A stretch of 56,553 nucleotides of DNA. Origin: Nitrospirae bacterium JdFR-81 (lineage in GTDB: Bacteria; Nitrospirota; Thermodesulfovibrionia; UBA6902). Both the position numbers and the translations under genes were made by a program. Below the pieces are notes generated by a model. The model saw only the letters and a list, made by a program, of their open reading frames with translations. It made no database searches and was not told the origin of the DNA. This document shows, piece after piece, positions 17,639 to 26,141 of the stretch. Position 1 is the stretch's first letter. Each line of letters starts with the position of its first letter. The stretch spans positions 1 to 56,553 of the forward strand of contig MTOQ01000013.1 of assembly GCA_002011735.1 (NCBI GenBank), in the 5' to 3' direction.

Positions 17639-17722
17639 GTTAATAAGGATGAGTGCGTCAGATGTGGCCTCTGTGTAGGTGTCTGCCCCTGCGGGATATG
17701 GGAGATGGTGGAGAATGTGTAA
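17639..17722 (+). pseudogene. Remnant of a 4Fe-4S ferredoxin-type gene
   Basis: The frame from 17639 to the TAA at 17720 encodes about 27 residues including CVRCGLCVGVCPCG, a classical 4Fe-4S motif (CxxCxxCxxxCP). It is closed upstream by TAA (17636-17638), no start codon or ribosome-binding site is present, and no homologous sequence flanks it. I read it as the eroded end of a ferredoxin-domain gene. Confidence 0.5.
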
Positions 17723-17802
17723 GGAGAATACCTCGTAGTTTGCTCCCTCCTATAAATAGGCATGATCAAGCCAATCTTAAACTGTAGGATGATGCACATC
17801 AG

Positions 17803-18033
17803 GTGAGTGATTTCACTCACAGGATGTGTGAAATAACACATCTCAACTATAAGAGATAACATAAAAATGGATATATTATAGGCAGCAAAAATGGTATGAA
17901 TTTTGCTAAAGTCAAGAGGGAGGTGTTTTATTTATTTATTGACATTAAATGGAATTAATATTCATGGTGTCTTAATTAACACGATTAGAATTTCCTTCAA
18001 TTAATTGAAGGATTGAGGATGTTGAGCTCAATC
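17803..18033. repeat. Cluster of perfect dyads in a gene-poor stretch
   Basis: The gap 17534-18211 holds several exact inverted repeats: GTGAGTGA-TT-TCACTCAC (17803-17820), GATGTGT-6-ACACATC (17823-17842), AGCAAAA-10-TTTTGCT (17884-17907), a 20-base perfect palindrome centred on AATT (17993-18012) and GATTGAG-9-CTCAATC (18011-18033). They could be operators for the downstream fimbrial operon or relics. A TTGACA at 17939-17944 has no convincing -10 partner. No riboswitch class is recognised. Confidence 0.4.
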
Positions 18034-18125
18034 AGCGCCCTCGATTCAGCAAGCCGTCTTCGAAGGTTCTCTTGCCTATCCAGGGTATTCTTGATAAGGG
18101 GTGTCCCTCTCAAAGTGCCACTCAT
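17997..18125 (-). CDS. Possible 42-residue ORF or gene remnant
   Basis: On the minus strand an ATG at 18125 opens 42 codons ending in TGA inside the AATT-centred palindrome. The product is helical and charged (LDRQENLRRRLAESRALIEL), a plausible protein-like composition, but no ribosome-binding site precedes the ATG and I recognise no family. It may be the tail of an eroded coiled-coil gene, like the ferredoxin remnant nearby. Confidence 0.25.
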   Translation of the reverse strand: MSGTLRGTPLIKNTLDRQENLRRRLAESRALIELNILNPSIN

Positions 18126-18211
18126 TTTTAAAGGGGGGTGGGACCCATGATCTAATTACATAAAGGCCTTAATTCATGGAGGCTATTATTTTTGGTGGAA
18201 GGAGGTAAAGG

Positions 18212-18718
18212 ATGATGGAGAGGGTGATAACGATATTGACATTACTGATCACATTTATTGCGGTTTCAGGTGTTGTTTATGCAGGCTCAGTGAATGGCAC
18301 ACTTGATGTTACAGCGAATGTCATCGGATTTTGTGATGTGATGGTCACTGGCGTGGACTTTGGGAATGTAGTGGCGGATGGCTCCCTCTATTATGCCAAT
18401 GGGGATGTATCTGTGGCATGTGACACAGGGGTACCTTATAACATTGCTATGGATGCAGGTATGTATTTTGATGGGATCAGCAGGCAGCTGAGCGACGGTT
18501 TTAGTGGTTTCCTGCATTACCACCTCTTTAAGGATGGGACTTACACTCAGGAGTATGGTGATTCCGACTATGATAATACCTTCCCATTGGGATCCAGTCT
18601 TTCAGATATAGGTGATGGGACATGGCAGGCACACACGGTCTATGGCCAACTGGTAACTCTGGGCGGAGAGCCCGTGGGTAGTTACGCTGATACCGTTACG
18701 GTAACCGTCTACTATTAA
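18212..18718 (+). CDS. SCPU-domain (spore coat U-like) secreted pilin subunit
   Basis: A 168-residue secreted protein. The signal peptide ends at about VVYAGS (residue 24), followed by an SCPU domain rich in strands: SVNGTLDVTANVIGFC, then CDTGVPYNIAMDAG, GFLHYHLFKDGTYTQEYGD and a C-terminal donor-strand-like ADTVTVTVYY. Two cysteines (about 45 and 70) could form the usual disulfide. Such proteins are subunits of Csu-type (archaic) chaperone-usher fibres. A perfect GGAGGTAA precedes the ATG; a start one codon later is equally possible. It is the first gene of a three-gene operon and the only subunit encoded here. Confidence 0.85.
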   Translation: MMERVITILTLLITFIAVSGVVYAGSVNGTLDVTANVIGFCDVMVTGVDFGNVVADGSLYYANGDVSVACDTGVPYNIAMDAGMYFDGISRQLSDGFSGFLHYHLFKDGTYTQEYGDSDYDNTFPLGSSLSDIGDGTWQAHTVYGQLVTLGGEPVGSYADTVTVTVYY

Positions 18719-18732
18719 AAAATAAAAATTAG

Positions 18733-18759
18733 ATGGGGCTTCCACATTGGAAGCCCCAT
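18733..18759 (+). other. Perfect 12-bp intercistronic hairpin after the pilin gene
   Basis: ATGGGGCTTCCA-CAT-TGGAAGCCCCAT: an uninterrupted 12-bp stem with a three-base loop, starting 14 bases after the pilin stop and ending 17 bases before the chaperone start. It has no T-run after it, so an attenuator or mRNA-stabilising/processing hairpin fits better than a full terminator. It would favour excess subunit over chaperone and usher. Confidence 0.7.
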
Positions 18760-18776
18760 GATGAATGGAGTGGGGG

Positions 18777-19562
18777 ATGAGACAACCTCACTTTTTTATC
18801 CTTCTTATTTTTCTTCTATCCCTTCCTGTAAATGTAGATGGAAGTTCACTCAAGATATCCCCCCTGAAAGTATCGCTCGGTGAAGGCAGACGATCCGCTG
18901 TATTGAGCCTTACGAATACAGGAGAGGAGGCGATAACCCTCCAGGTTTCTGCCAAGAGGTGGCTTCAGGACGAGACGGGCAAGGATATATACAGCGATAC
19001 TGAGGATATTATATTCTTCCCCAGGATATTCCAGATAGAGAAGGGTAAAACGAGAATCATAAGGGTGGGTTACCAAGGGGCAGTAGATGTGCAGGTGGAG
19101 AAGGCATACAGACTGTTTATTGAAGAATTGCCTGTAACAGCTCCCCGGGGGGAGATACTGAGGTTTGTCTTGAGATTCGCTGTGCCTGTTTTTATAACAC
19201 CTTCCAGAGAGGTCAGGAGACCGATTATTGAGAAGGTAGGCCTTGCTCATGGTAGTGTTAGAGTGAAGATAGGGAATGCGGGTAACACACACCTGCTCAT
19301 GAGAAAGCTCGTTATAACCGGCGTTGGGGCATCTGGGAGGGAGGTCTTTTCAAGGGAGACGGCAGGATGGTATATCCTTGAAGGCTCATCAAGGGCTTTT
19401 ATTGTGAATATCACGGAACAGGAGTGTCTGGAGGCAGATGTAATCAAGATAAAGGCCACGGGTGAGCACCTGAATCTTGAGGCCAAGCTGGACCTTAAGC
19501 CAGAGTACTGCAAAGCGTCTGAGAGGAAGGGACGGGCTCATACAGGAAGAAAGGCAGGATGA
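18777..19562 (+). CDS. Periplasmic fimbrial chaperone (PapD-like)
   Basis: 261 residues from the ATG at 18777, which has GGAG/GGGGG upstream and begins a clear signal peptide (FFILLIFLLSLPVNVDG); the in-frame ATG at 18765 lacks a site. Two Ig-like domains follow: domain 1 (about 25-145) with SLKISPLKVSLGEGRRSAVLSL and IIFFPRIFQIEKGKTRIIRVG, in which the conserved Arg/Lys pair anchors the subunit C-terminus, and domain 2 (about 150-240). The closing tail is basic. It would shuttle the SCPU subunit to the usher, whose gene overlaps it by four bases (ATGA). Confidence 0.88.
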   Translation: MRQPHFFILLIFLLSLPVNVDGSSLKISPLKVSLGEGRRSAVLSLTNTGEEAITLQVSAKRWLQDETGKDIYSDTEDIIFFPRIFQIEKGKTRIIRVGYQGAVDVQVEKAYRLFIEELPVTAPRGEILRFVLRFAVPVFITPSREVRRPIIEKVGLAHGSVRVKIGNAGNTHLLMRKLVITGVGASGREVFSRETAGWYILEGSSRAFIVNITEQECLEADVIKIKATGEHLNLEAKLDLKPEYCKASERKGRAHTGRKAG

Positions 19563-21904
19563 CCGTAGAAGGCCGTTCTTGGAAACCACACCTTATAAGT
19601 CTTGCCTTATTAAATCTGCTCCTTCTTTCCTCATCATTGTATGCAACCAATAGAGTAGTAATGAAGGTCTATCTGAACACCGTAGAGATGGGAGAATATA
19701 TCTTCATCCTCGGGCCTGAGGATACCGTGTTTTTCCCTATGAGGGATCTGCTTGATATGGGTTTCGACAGGCCACCCGAAGATGCGGAAGTAGAGATAGA
19801 AGGAGAGAGGTATATTTTATTAAACAAGATCCAGGGCGTAGGGGTTGAGATAGATAAGGAGAGGGTGATACTCCATATCACCGCTGAACCTCATCTCCTC
19901 AAAAAGCATTTGTTCGATCTCTCATTCAAGGGACCGAAGGATGTCTTATATGTAAGAAATGATTCCGCGTTTCTAAATTATTACCTTGATTATCTAACGG
20001 GTGATGTAGATTTTGGATCGTTGTCCCTTTCTCTTGAGACCGGGGTGAATATAGGGGGTTATTTCGGTCATTCCAATTTTTCTTATCTGAATTCGAATAG
20101 TGAGGATAGATTTGTAAGATTGATGACGAGCATAACAAAGGATGACCCTGTGACACTCCGAAGGTACGTACTTGGTGACTCCTTTGCTACCTCAGGGCTG
20201 TATCTCAGTGGAGGATTAATCCTTGGGGGAGTGGGTATCTCGAAGAACTATAAGATAAATCCTTATTTTATAAAGGTGCCAAGTCTCACCCTCTCGGGTG
20301 CTGTCCAGACACCATCAGACATTGAAATCTATGTGGATGATTACCTCATAAGAAGAGAGAGAGTGCCTCCAGGAGAGTTTGAGTTCTTAAACCTTATAGA
20401 GAGGCCGGGTGCGGGCATATCCACCATATTGATAAAGGATGCATATGGACGTGTGAAAAAGGTGGATACCCCGTTTTATATCTCTTCCTCCCTCCTCAGG
20501 CCAGGCGTCCAGGAGTACAGTTACACCCTGGGATTCAAGAGGGAGGATTTTGGCAAAGAGAGTTTCAGATACACCGAACCCTTGTTGATAGGTTTTCATC
20601 GACTTGGGCTTACTGATACCCTAACGGTAGGAGCCGGGATAGAAGGTGGCAGGGAAGGATTTAATCTTTCACCCTCGATCACCTTTCTCCTCGGACTGGC
20701 AGGAGAGATGCATATCTCTGGTGCAATAAGTAACCATAATGGTCAAATTGGCTATGGAGCATTATTGGGTTATAGTTATACCAGCAGAAAGAAGAGTCTG
20801 AGGATTTCCGTCCGTGGCTTCAGCAGAGGATACTCAAATGTCTCTCTCCTTCCTTCGCAGGACAAGCCCTGGTTTGAGGGTAATATAAACTCTGGATATA
20901 ACCTTGGAAGGCTTGGAACCATCTCGGTAGGGTTTTCAATGGGAGATTATTATGCCTCTACAGAGGTAAAAAGATTCTCGATAAACTATACAAAGAGACT
21001 CAGAAAAGACCTCTCCTTTCATCTCAGGTTCACCAGGACAGAAACAGATGAGGTGGTTAATAAGGTCTTTATAGGGCTGAGAATCTCTCTGGGAGGGCAT
21101 CATTCAGGGGAGGCAAAATACACATCGGACGGGGAAGTCTCAGAGCAGACCCTGTTGATCTACAAGGATCCACCGTTCAAGAAAGGCATAGGATACAGGC
21201 TGAATATTGAAAGGGTAGCCTCTGAGACAGAAAATGGAGAGGTGAATGGTGATGTTCTCATACACTACCGTTTTCCTGCGGCCATCAGCAGAATTAATTA
21301 CAGGCATATCTCCGGAGAGGATGTCTATAATCTTGGCGTAACAGGAGGGATAGTGTTTATAAAGGACTCCCTGTTTTTAACGCGCCCTATTACAGACAGT
21401 TTTGTACTTGTCAGGGTGGATGGACTCGAAGGGGTAAGGGTATATTATAGCAACAAGGAGGTAGGTCGGACGAACAGAAAAGGGGATCTCATTGTGCCAT
21501 ACATCCTCTCATACCATCCCAATAACATCTCCATTGAGCCTGAAGATATACCTGTGCAATATGAATTAAAAGCAGTGAAGAAGTATGTTACAACCCCCTA
21601 TAGGGGTGGTGGTATCATGGAATTTGAGACAAGAGCGCTTCAAGGTTTTATAGGCCACCTCTTTATGCTTCAGAAAGGCAGAAAGGAGCCTGCTGAATAT
21701 GGAAGACTCGAGATTAAGGCAGAAGACAGCGTTATCAAAACAGTGACAGGTAAGGGTGGAGAGTTTTATCTTGAGAACCTCCCACCAGGGAAATTCCCTG
21801 CGAGGCTCTTCCTTAAGGATATGGAATGTGATTTTGAGTTAACCATACCACACAGCAACAAGGTGATTGTGAATATTGGAGAGGTGATATGTCATATGAA
21901 TTAG
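19559..21904 (+). CDS. Outer-membrane usher (FimD/PapC-like, archaic type)
   Basis: A 781-residue protein with a hydrophobic export segment (about residues 10-30), an N-terminal chaperone-binding domain (about 35-125), a beta-barrel with internal plug region (about 135-640; YVDDYLIRRERVPPGEFEFLNL is usher-like) and C-terminal domains ending with a GEFYLENLPPGKFPARL module. Ushers assemble and export fibre subunits across the outer membrane. It overlaps the chaperone gene by four bases. Length is typical of Csu-type ushers. No adhesin gene follows; the next gene has its own promoter. Confidence 0.88.
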   Translation: MTVEGRSWKPHLISLALLNLLLLSSSLYATNRVVMKVYLNTVEMGEYIFILGPEDTVFFPMRDLLDMGFDRPPEDAEVEIEGERYILLNKIQGVGVEIDKERVILHITAEPHLLKKHLFDLSFKGPKDVLYVRNDSAFLNYYLDYLTGDVDFGSLSLSLETGVNIGGYFGHSNFSYLNSNSEDRFVRLMTSITKDDPVTLRRYVLGDSFATSGLYLSGGLILGGVGISKNYKINPYFIKVPSLTLSGAVQTPSDIEIYVDDYLIRRERVPPGEFEFLNLIERPGAGISTILIKDAYGRVKKVDTPFYISSSLLRPGVQEYSYTLGFKREDFGKESFRYTEPLLIGFHRLGLTDTLTVGAGIEGGREGFNLSPSITFLLGLAGEMHISGAISNHNGQIGYGALLGYSYTSRKKSLRISVRGFSRGYSNVSLLPSQDKPWFEGNINSGYNLGRLGTISVGFSMGDYYASTEVKRFSINYTKRLRKDLSFHLRFTRTETDEVVNKVFIGLRISLGGHHSGEAKYTSDGEVSEQTLLIYKDPPFKKGIGYRLNIERVASETENGEVNGDVLIHYRFPAAISRINYRHISGEDVYNLGVTGGIVFIKDSLFLTRPITDSFVLVRVDGLEGVRVYYSNKEVGRTNRKGDLIVPYILSYHPNNISIEPEDIPVQYELKAVKKYVTTPYRGGGIMEFETRALQGFIGHLFMLQKGRKEPAEYGRLEIKAEDSVIKTVTGKGGEFYLENLPPGKFPARLFLKDMECDFELTIPHSNKVIVNIGEVICHMN

Positions 21905-21910
21905 GGAGAA

Positions 21911-21919
21911 TGGTATAAT
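21911..21919 (+). promoter_or_regulatory. Extended -10 promoter of the VOC gene, predicted leaderless
   Basis: TGG-TATAAT (extended -10, TATAAT at 21914-21919) lies seven bases before the ATG at 21927. No clear -35 box is present, as allowed for extended -10 promoters. No Shine-Dalgarno sequence lies at a normal distance from the ATG. Confidence 0.45.
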
Positions 21920-21926
21920 AATCTGC

Positions 21927-22310
21927 ATGATACTTCATCACATAGGGATAGTGAATGATGCTGAAGAGAAGGCTGAGAGGTTCTATGGAGAGTTCCTCGG
22001 CCTCAGGAAGGCAAGGCAGTATACTGTCCCGCCTGAACTTTCAGAACAACTCTTCTCGATCAGACAGGAGATAAGGGCCATAGTCTATGAGACCGAGGGT
22101 GTGAGGGTCGAGGTCTTCATATGTCCTGAAAGCAAGAACCCTTCTACAGAAATAAGACACTTTGCACTCCATGTTGATGACATAGAAACATTTCTCAGAA
22201 GGGCCAGAGAATTCTCTGTTGAGCACATTGTCGGTAAGACAAAGGACAAGACCGTCCACTTCATCAGGGATTACTCAGGTAACCTTATAGAGATAAAGCA
22301 GAGACAATAA
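21927..22310 (+). CDS. VOC superfamily (glyoxalase-like) protein
   Basis: A 127-residue protein with two beta-alpha-beta-beta-beta modules of the vicinal oxygen chelate fold: HHIGIVNDAEEKAERFYGEFLGL at the start and IRHFALHVDDIETFLRRARE in the second half, ending with RDYSGNLIEIKQ. The His near the N-terminus (HHIG), HFAL and the Glu of LIEI are the usual metal ligands. The reaction cannot be assigned; glyoxalase, epimerase and dioxygenase activities occur in this fold. It is followed after 64 bases by mqnC on the same strand. Confidence 0.82.
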   Translation: MILHHIGIVNDAEEKAERFYGEFLGLRKARQYTVPPELSEQLFSIRQEIRAIVYETEGVRVEVFICPESKNPSTEIRHFALHVDDIETFLRRAREFSVEHIVGKTKDKTVHFIRDYSGNLIEIKQRQ

Positions 22311-22374
22311 CCCTGAATACGTTTTCTATGGGTGGATTATCTTTAACCGGACTCGGGGACAGCGGCGAGGGAGG

Positions 22375-23493
22375 ATGGAACGGATAACGAAAAGGGAGGG
22401 ACTCAGGCTCCTGAAGGAGGCGGATATCCTTGGCCTCGGGATGATGGCTGACAGGATGAGGAGGAGACTCCACCCTCATAAGAGGGTGACATTCATAATC
22501 GACAGGAATATCAATTACACCAATGTCTGTATAAACCGTTGCAGGTTCTGTGCATTCTGGCGGGACATGGATGACAGAGATGCATATGTATTAAGCAAAA
22601 GGAGTCTCTTCCACAAGATCAGACAGACCATAAAGCAGGGTGGCACACAGATACTCATCCAGGGAGGTCTCCATCCAGGGCTCGGTATTGAGTATTATGT
22701 TGATCTGTTGAGGTCAATAAAGGAGAGGTTCGATATCCATATCCATGGCTTCTCCCCTCCAGAGATATGGTATATGGCAGAAAGGGCAGGCCTCTCATTG
22801 AGGAAGACCATAAGTATCCTCAGGGAGGCAGGCCTCGATTCAATCCCAGGTGGTGGGGCAGAGATACTATCGGACAGGGTGAGGAGGCAGATAAGTCCGA
22901 GGAAGATAGGCAAGCACAGGTGGTTGAGGGTGATGGAGGAGGCACACAGGCTTGGCATGAAGACCACTGCAACCATGATGTTTGGAAGCATAGAGGAGCC
23001 AGAGGATATCATCGAGCACCTTGACGCCATCAGGAGGTTGCAGGACAGGACAGGTGGCTTTACTGCCTTTATACCATGGAGCTTCCAGCCGGGCAACACG
23101 GAGATCGGCTCACGGTTCACGGGCAATGGTTCGCGGTTTCATCCTGCTACAGGTGTTGAATACCTGAGGGTCCTTGCCCTCTCAAGGATATATCTTGATA
23201 ACATCCCCAACATTCAGGCCTCGTGGGTGACACAGGGGCTCAAGATGGCACAGGTTGCGCTGAGGTTTGGCGCAAACGACTTTGGCTCAACCATGCTCGA
23301 GGAGAATGTGGTTGCCGCTACAGGGGTAAGATACAGGGTCTCGCTCGGTGATATCATTAATGCCATAAGGGGTGCAGGTTTTATCCCTGCACAGAGGGAT
23401 ATGTACTACAACATAATAAGACTCTGGGATGAAAATGGACAGGACGATAAGGAAGACCATAGCAGACATCTACAGGGTCAACCTCGGTGTTAG
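22375..23493 (+). CDS. mqnC: Cyclic dehypoxanthinyl futalosine synthase MqnC
   Basis: A 372-residue radical SAM enzyme of the futalosine menaquinone pathway. The cluster motif is CINRCRFCAFWR (about residues 52-63), preceded by the family sequence IDRNINYTNV. Further MqnC hallmarks are GGTQILIQGGLHPGLGIEYY, HIHGFSPPEIWYMA and FIPWSFQPGNTEIG, which separate it from MqnE and CofH. GAGGGAGG directly precedes the ATG. The last about 20 residues (after NIIRLW) are polar, unlike the family, and come from reading through the start of the next gene, which overlaps by 65 bases. Confidence 0.92.
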   Translation: MERITKREGLRLLKEADILGLGMMADRMRRRLHPHKRVTFIIDRNINYTNVCINRCRFCAFWRDMDDRDAYVLSKRSLFHKIRQTIKQGGTQILIQGGLHPGLGIEYYVDLLRSIKERFDIHIHGFSPPEIWYMAERAGLSLRKTISILREAGLDSIPGGGAEILSDRVRRQISPRKIGKHRWLRVMEEAHRLGMKTTATMMFGSIEEPEDIIEHLDAIRRLQDRTGGFTAFIPWSFQPGNTEIGSRFTGNGSRFHPATGVEYLRVLALSRIYLDNIPNIQASWVTQGLKMAQVALRFGANDFGSTMLEENVVAATGVRYRVSLGDIINAIRGAGFIPAQRDMYYNIIRLWDENGQDDKEDHSRHLQGQPRC

Positions 23494-24529
23494 GAACAGG
23501 GAACGTCTCCTGATCTTCACGGACGATTCTGATAAAGAGGTGGTCAGGATAGCAGGTCTGTTCAGAGAGGTTGGGGAGGGGCTTGGTGGACCTGAGATTC
23601 GCTATATAGAATTTCCATCTACAGGCAGCCATGGTGCTGAGCCGCCTGAACCACTGTGGGTAGAGGCCTTTGGCAGAGGGGCGGTCGAATCTATCAAATC
23701 AAAGGGCCTTTTCAGGCCTCTTCTTAAGAAGAGCGCTGACAGGAGGAGTCTGAGCAGGATCAGGACGATCATCAGGAGGTTCAGGGAGGATGCCGTGGAT
23801 GTGGTTATCGCCCTGTCCTATTTCTCCACCACCCACACGATATTCCGTGACCTCCTTACAGGGGTTTGTGGTGCAAGATATGCAAGCATGCCTCTGTTCG
23901 ATATCTCCATGCTCAAGGGGCCCATGAGGGTTGACTGGAGGGAGATGTCGAAGAGGACGAGGAGGATGGCAAGGAGGATGGACAGATATGATACCATAGA
24001 GCTGAGCACACCCAATGGGACATCTCTCAGGTTTTCAAAGAAGGGCAGGAAGGCAATGGCAGATACAGGGATACTGACAGAGAGCGGTTCGGTGAGTAAC
24101 CTCCCTGCTGGTGAGGTGTATCTTGCACCTGTCGAAGGCACGGCAGAGGGAAGGCTTGTGCTTGAGTGGGCACCAACACGGAGGCTTAAAAGCCCTGTTA
24201 TCCTTGATGTTGAGGGTGGTGTGGTCAGGGGTATCTCAGGGGATGATGAGTATGCTGAGGTTCTTCAGGAGAGGCTTTCTGAGAGGCCTGAAAATGCAAA
24301 CATAGCGGAATTTGGTATCGGCACCAATGACAGGGCATCAAGGCCTGACAACATACTCGAGTCTGAAAAGATACTCGGCACAGTGCACATAGCACTGGGT
24401 GATAACTCCTCATTTGGCGGGAAGGTGAGAACCCCATTTCACCAGGATTTTATATTCTTCAATCCAACGGTCGTCCTCATCAGCAGGACGGGAAGGACAA
24501 CACTGATCAAGGACGGGAGGCCCTATTAA
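23429..24529 (+). CDS. M29-family (AmpS/aminopeptidase T-like) metallopeptidase
   Basis: A 366-residue protein. The C-terminal half carries the family motifs LPAGEVYLAPVEGTAEG (metal-ligand Glu), IAEFGIGTN (Glu), GTVHIALGDNSSFGG (His) and HQDFIF (His and Asp). The N-terminal half is an alpha/beta domain with NRERLLIFTDDSDKEVVRIA. M29 enzymes are dinuclear metal aminopeptidases. The start (23429 or 23435) lies inside the 3' end of mqnC; this overlap is unusually long but the N-terminal homology needs it. The role next to menaquinone synthesis is not known. Confidence 0.82.
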   Translation: MKMDRTIRKTIADIYRVNLGVRNRERLLIFTDDSDKEVVRIAGLFREVGEGLGGPEIRYIEFPSTGSHGAEPPEPLWVEAFGRGAVESIKSKGLFRPLLKKSADRRSLSRIRTIIRRFREDAVDVVIALSYFSTTHTIFRDLLTGVCGARYASMPLFDISMLKGPMRVDWREMSKRTRRMARRMDRYDTIELSTPNGTSLRFSKKGRKAMADTGILTESGSVSNLPAGEVYLAPVEGTAEGRLVLEWAPTRRLKSPVILDVEGGVVRGISGDDEYAEVLQERLSERPENANIAEFGIGTNDRASRPDNILESEKILGTVHIALGDNSSFGGKVRTPFHQDFIFFNPTVVLISRTGRTTLIKDGRPY

Positions 24530-24533
24530 ATTA

Positions 24534-24563
24534 TTGACACTCCTGAAAAAGGTATGTTATAGT
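24534..24563 (+). promoter_or_regulatory. Sigma70 promoter of the glycosyltransferase locus
   Basis: TTGACA (24534-24539), an 18-base spacer and TATAGT (24558-24563) with an upstream TG (extended -10). It leaves a leader of about 30 bases with a GGGGA site before the ATG at 24601. It begins five bases after the stop of the preceding gene. Confidence 0.65.
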
Positions 24564-24600
24564 CCTTGAACAAAATTCTCGGAGAGAACAGGGACGGGGA

Positions 24601-26112
24601 ATGCTTCTCTATCTGTTCCTTGCAATATATTTCGTCATCCTTATAGCCGTATTCTTTTATGCATCACACCGTTATTACATGGTATATCTCTACTACAGGC
24701 ACCAGAAGGACAGGCCCCGCCTCACCAGAAGACTGCCCTCCCTCCCGAGGGTAACCATACAGCTGCCAATCTACAACGAGATGTATGTTGTGAGGAGGTT
24801 GATCACCGCAACCTGCAATATTGATTACCCGAGAGAACTCCTTGATATACAGGTGTTAGATGACTCTACAGACGAGACCTCAAGGATTGCGCAGGAGTGT
24901 GTGAGGGAGTTCAGGCAGAAGGGATATGACATCGTTTATATCCATCGTAAGGAGAGGGTGGGATTCAAGGCAGGTGCGCTTGCAGAGGGGATGAAGAGTG
25001 CAAAGGGTGAGTTCATTGCCATCTTTGATGCAGATTTTGTCCCTCCAAGGGATATACTACAGAGGACCATCCATTACTTTGCAGATGAGAAGGTGGGTAT
25101 GGTGCAGACCCGGTGGACATATCTGAACAGGGACTACTCGCTACTGTCAAAGGTACAGGCCATAATGCTGGATGGCCACTTTGTCATAGAACATACGGCA
25201 AGGAACTGGTCAGGCAGGTTCTTTAATTTTAACGGGACAGCAGGCATCTGGAGGAGAGAGGCCATAGAGACATCAGGTGGCTGGGAGCATGATACGCTCA
25301 CAGAAGACCTCGACCTCAGTTACAGGGCACAGCTTAGAGGCTGGAGGTTCATCTTCCTCAGAGACGAGGTCTCACCCTCTGAGATACCTGTTGAGATTAA
25401 TGGTTTCAAGAGTCAACAGCACAGGTGGGCAAAGGGCTCGATCCAGACGGCCAAGAAACTCCTGCCACAGATATTAAAGAGCGACCTCCCCTTAAAGATA
25501 AAGGTTGAGGCATTCTTCCACCTTACCAATAATATGGCCTACCTCCTCATGCTCCTGCTCTCCATCCTGATGTATCCGTCGATGGTGGCAAGGATCAACA
25601 TCGGCTGGTTCCAGATGCTCGTTACCGATGTGCCATTCCTGCTGGTTGCTACGGTGGGGATTTCGTTCTTTTACACATGTTCACAGAGGGAGTCAACAAA
25701 GAACTGGATATCGAGACTCATCTATATGCCGATGTTGATGTCTATCGGTATCGGCCTATCAGTGAATAACTCAAAGGCTGTGCTCGAGGCACTCTTTAAC
25801 AGGCAGACAGAGTTCCAGAGGACACCGAAGTTCAAGATAGAGGACAAGAAGGACAGGTGGTATAACAAGAGATACAGGGGGAAGATAAGCCCCCTTGTCC
25901 TTGTAGAGCTACTGCTTGGTGTATACTTCACATTCAACATCTATTTTGCATATATAAACAGGATCTATGTCTCCATCCCCTTCTTGATGATATTCCAGGT
26001 TGGATATTTTTATGTTGCATTTTTATCCCTTTATCAGATAATATTTGGACATATATTTTTGAAATACCACGGCCTTTTCAGGAAAAAGGCCGAGGATGTG
26101 GTTACAGCATAA
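24601..26112 (+). CDS. Membrane GT2 processive glycosyltransferase (cellulose/mannan synthase-like)
   Basis: A 503-residue membrane protein. An N-terminal helix (about residues 3-24) is followed by a GT-A catalytic domain (about 50-290) with the processive-synthase signatures VLDDSTDET, FDADF (DxD), TEDLDLSYRAQL (TED) and QQHRW (Q-x-x-R-W), then four or more C-terminal membrane helices (about 310-480). This set matches beta-glycan synthases such as cellulose or glucomannan synthase, without a PilZ domain. The product is not predictable. It starts an operon whose next genes encode a beta-barrel, a TPR protein and membrane glycosyltransferases. Confidence 0.88.
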   Translation: MLLYLFLAIYFVILIAVFFYASHRYYMVYLYYRHQKDRPRLTRRLPSLPRVTIQLPIYNEMYVVRRLITATCNIDYPRELLDIQVLDDSTDETSRIAQECVREFRQKGYDIVYIHRKERVGFKAGALAEGMKSAKGEFIAIFDADFVPPRDILQRTIHYFADEKVGMVQTRWTYLNRDYSLLSKVQAIMLDGHFVIEHTARNWSGRFFNFNGTAGIWRREAIETSGGWEHDTLTEDLDLSYRAQLRGWRFIFLRDEVSPSEIPVEINGFKSQQHRWAKGSIQTAKKLLPQILKSDLPLKIKVEAFFHLTNNMAYLLMLLLSILMYPSMVARINIGWFQMLVTDVPFLLVATVGISFFYTCSQRESTKNWISRLIYMPMLMSIGIGLSVNNSKAVLEALFNRQTEFQRTPKFKIEDKKDRWYNKRYRGKISPLVLVELLLGVYFTFNIYFAYINRIYVSIPFLMIFQVGYFYVAFLSLYQIIFGHIFLKYHGLFRKKAEDVVTA

Positions 26113-26141
26113 TATAAAACTTATACCACAGGAGGTAAGAG

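Noticed and set aside
17993-18012. 20-base palindrome as a terminator
   Set aside because: It is A/T-rich, has no loop and no T-run; a protein-binding site or relic is more likely.
18176-18208. Ten-codon leader peptide before the pilin gene
   Set aside because: ATG to TAA is open, but its last codons are simply the Shine-Dalgarno sequence of the pilin gene and it has no ribosome-binding site of its own.
17534-18211. Riboswitch or CRISPR array in the gene-poor gap
   Set aside because: No regularly spaced direct repeats and no recognisable riboswitch core (c-di-GMP, TPP, cobalamin, SAM) could be found by eye.
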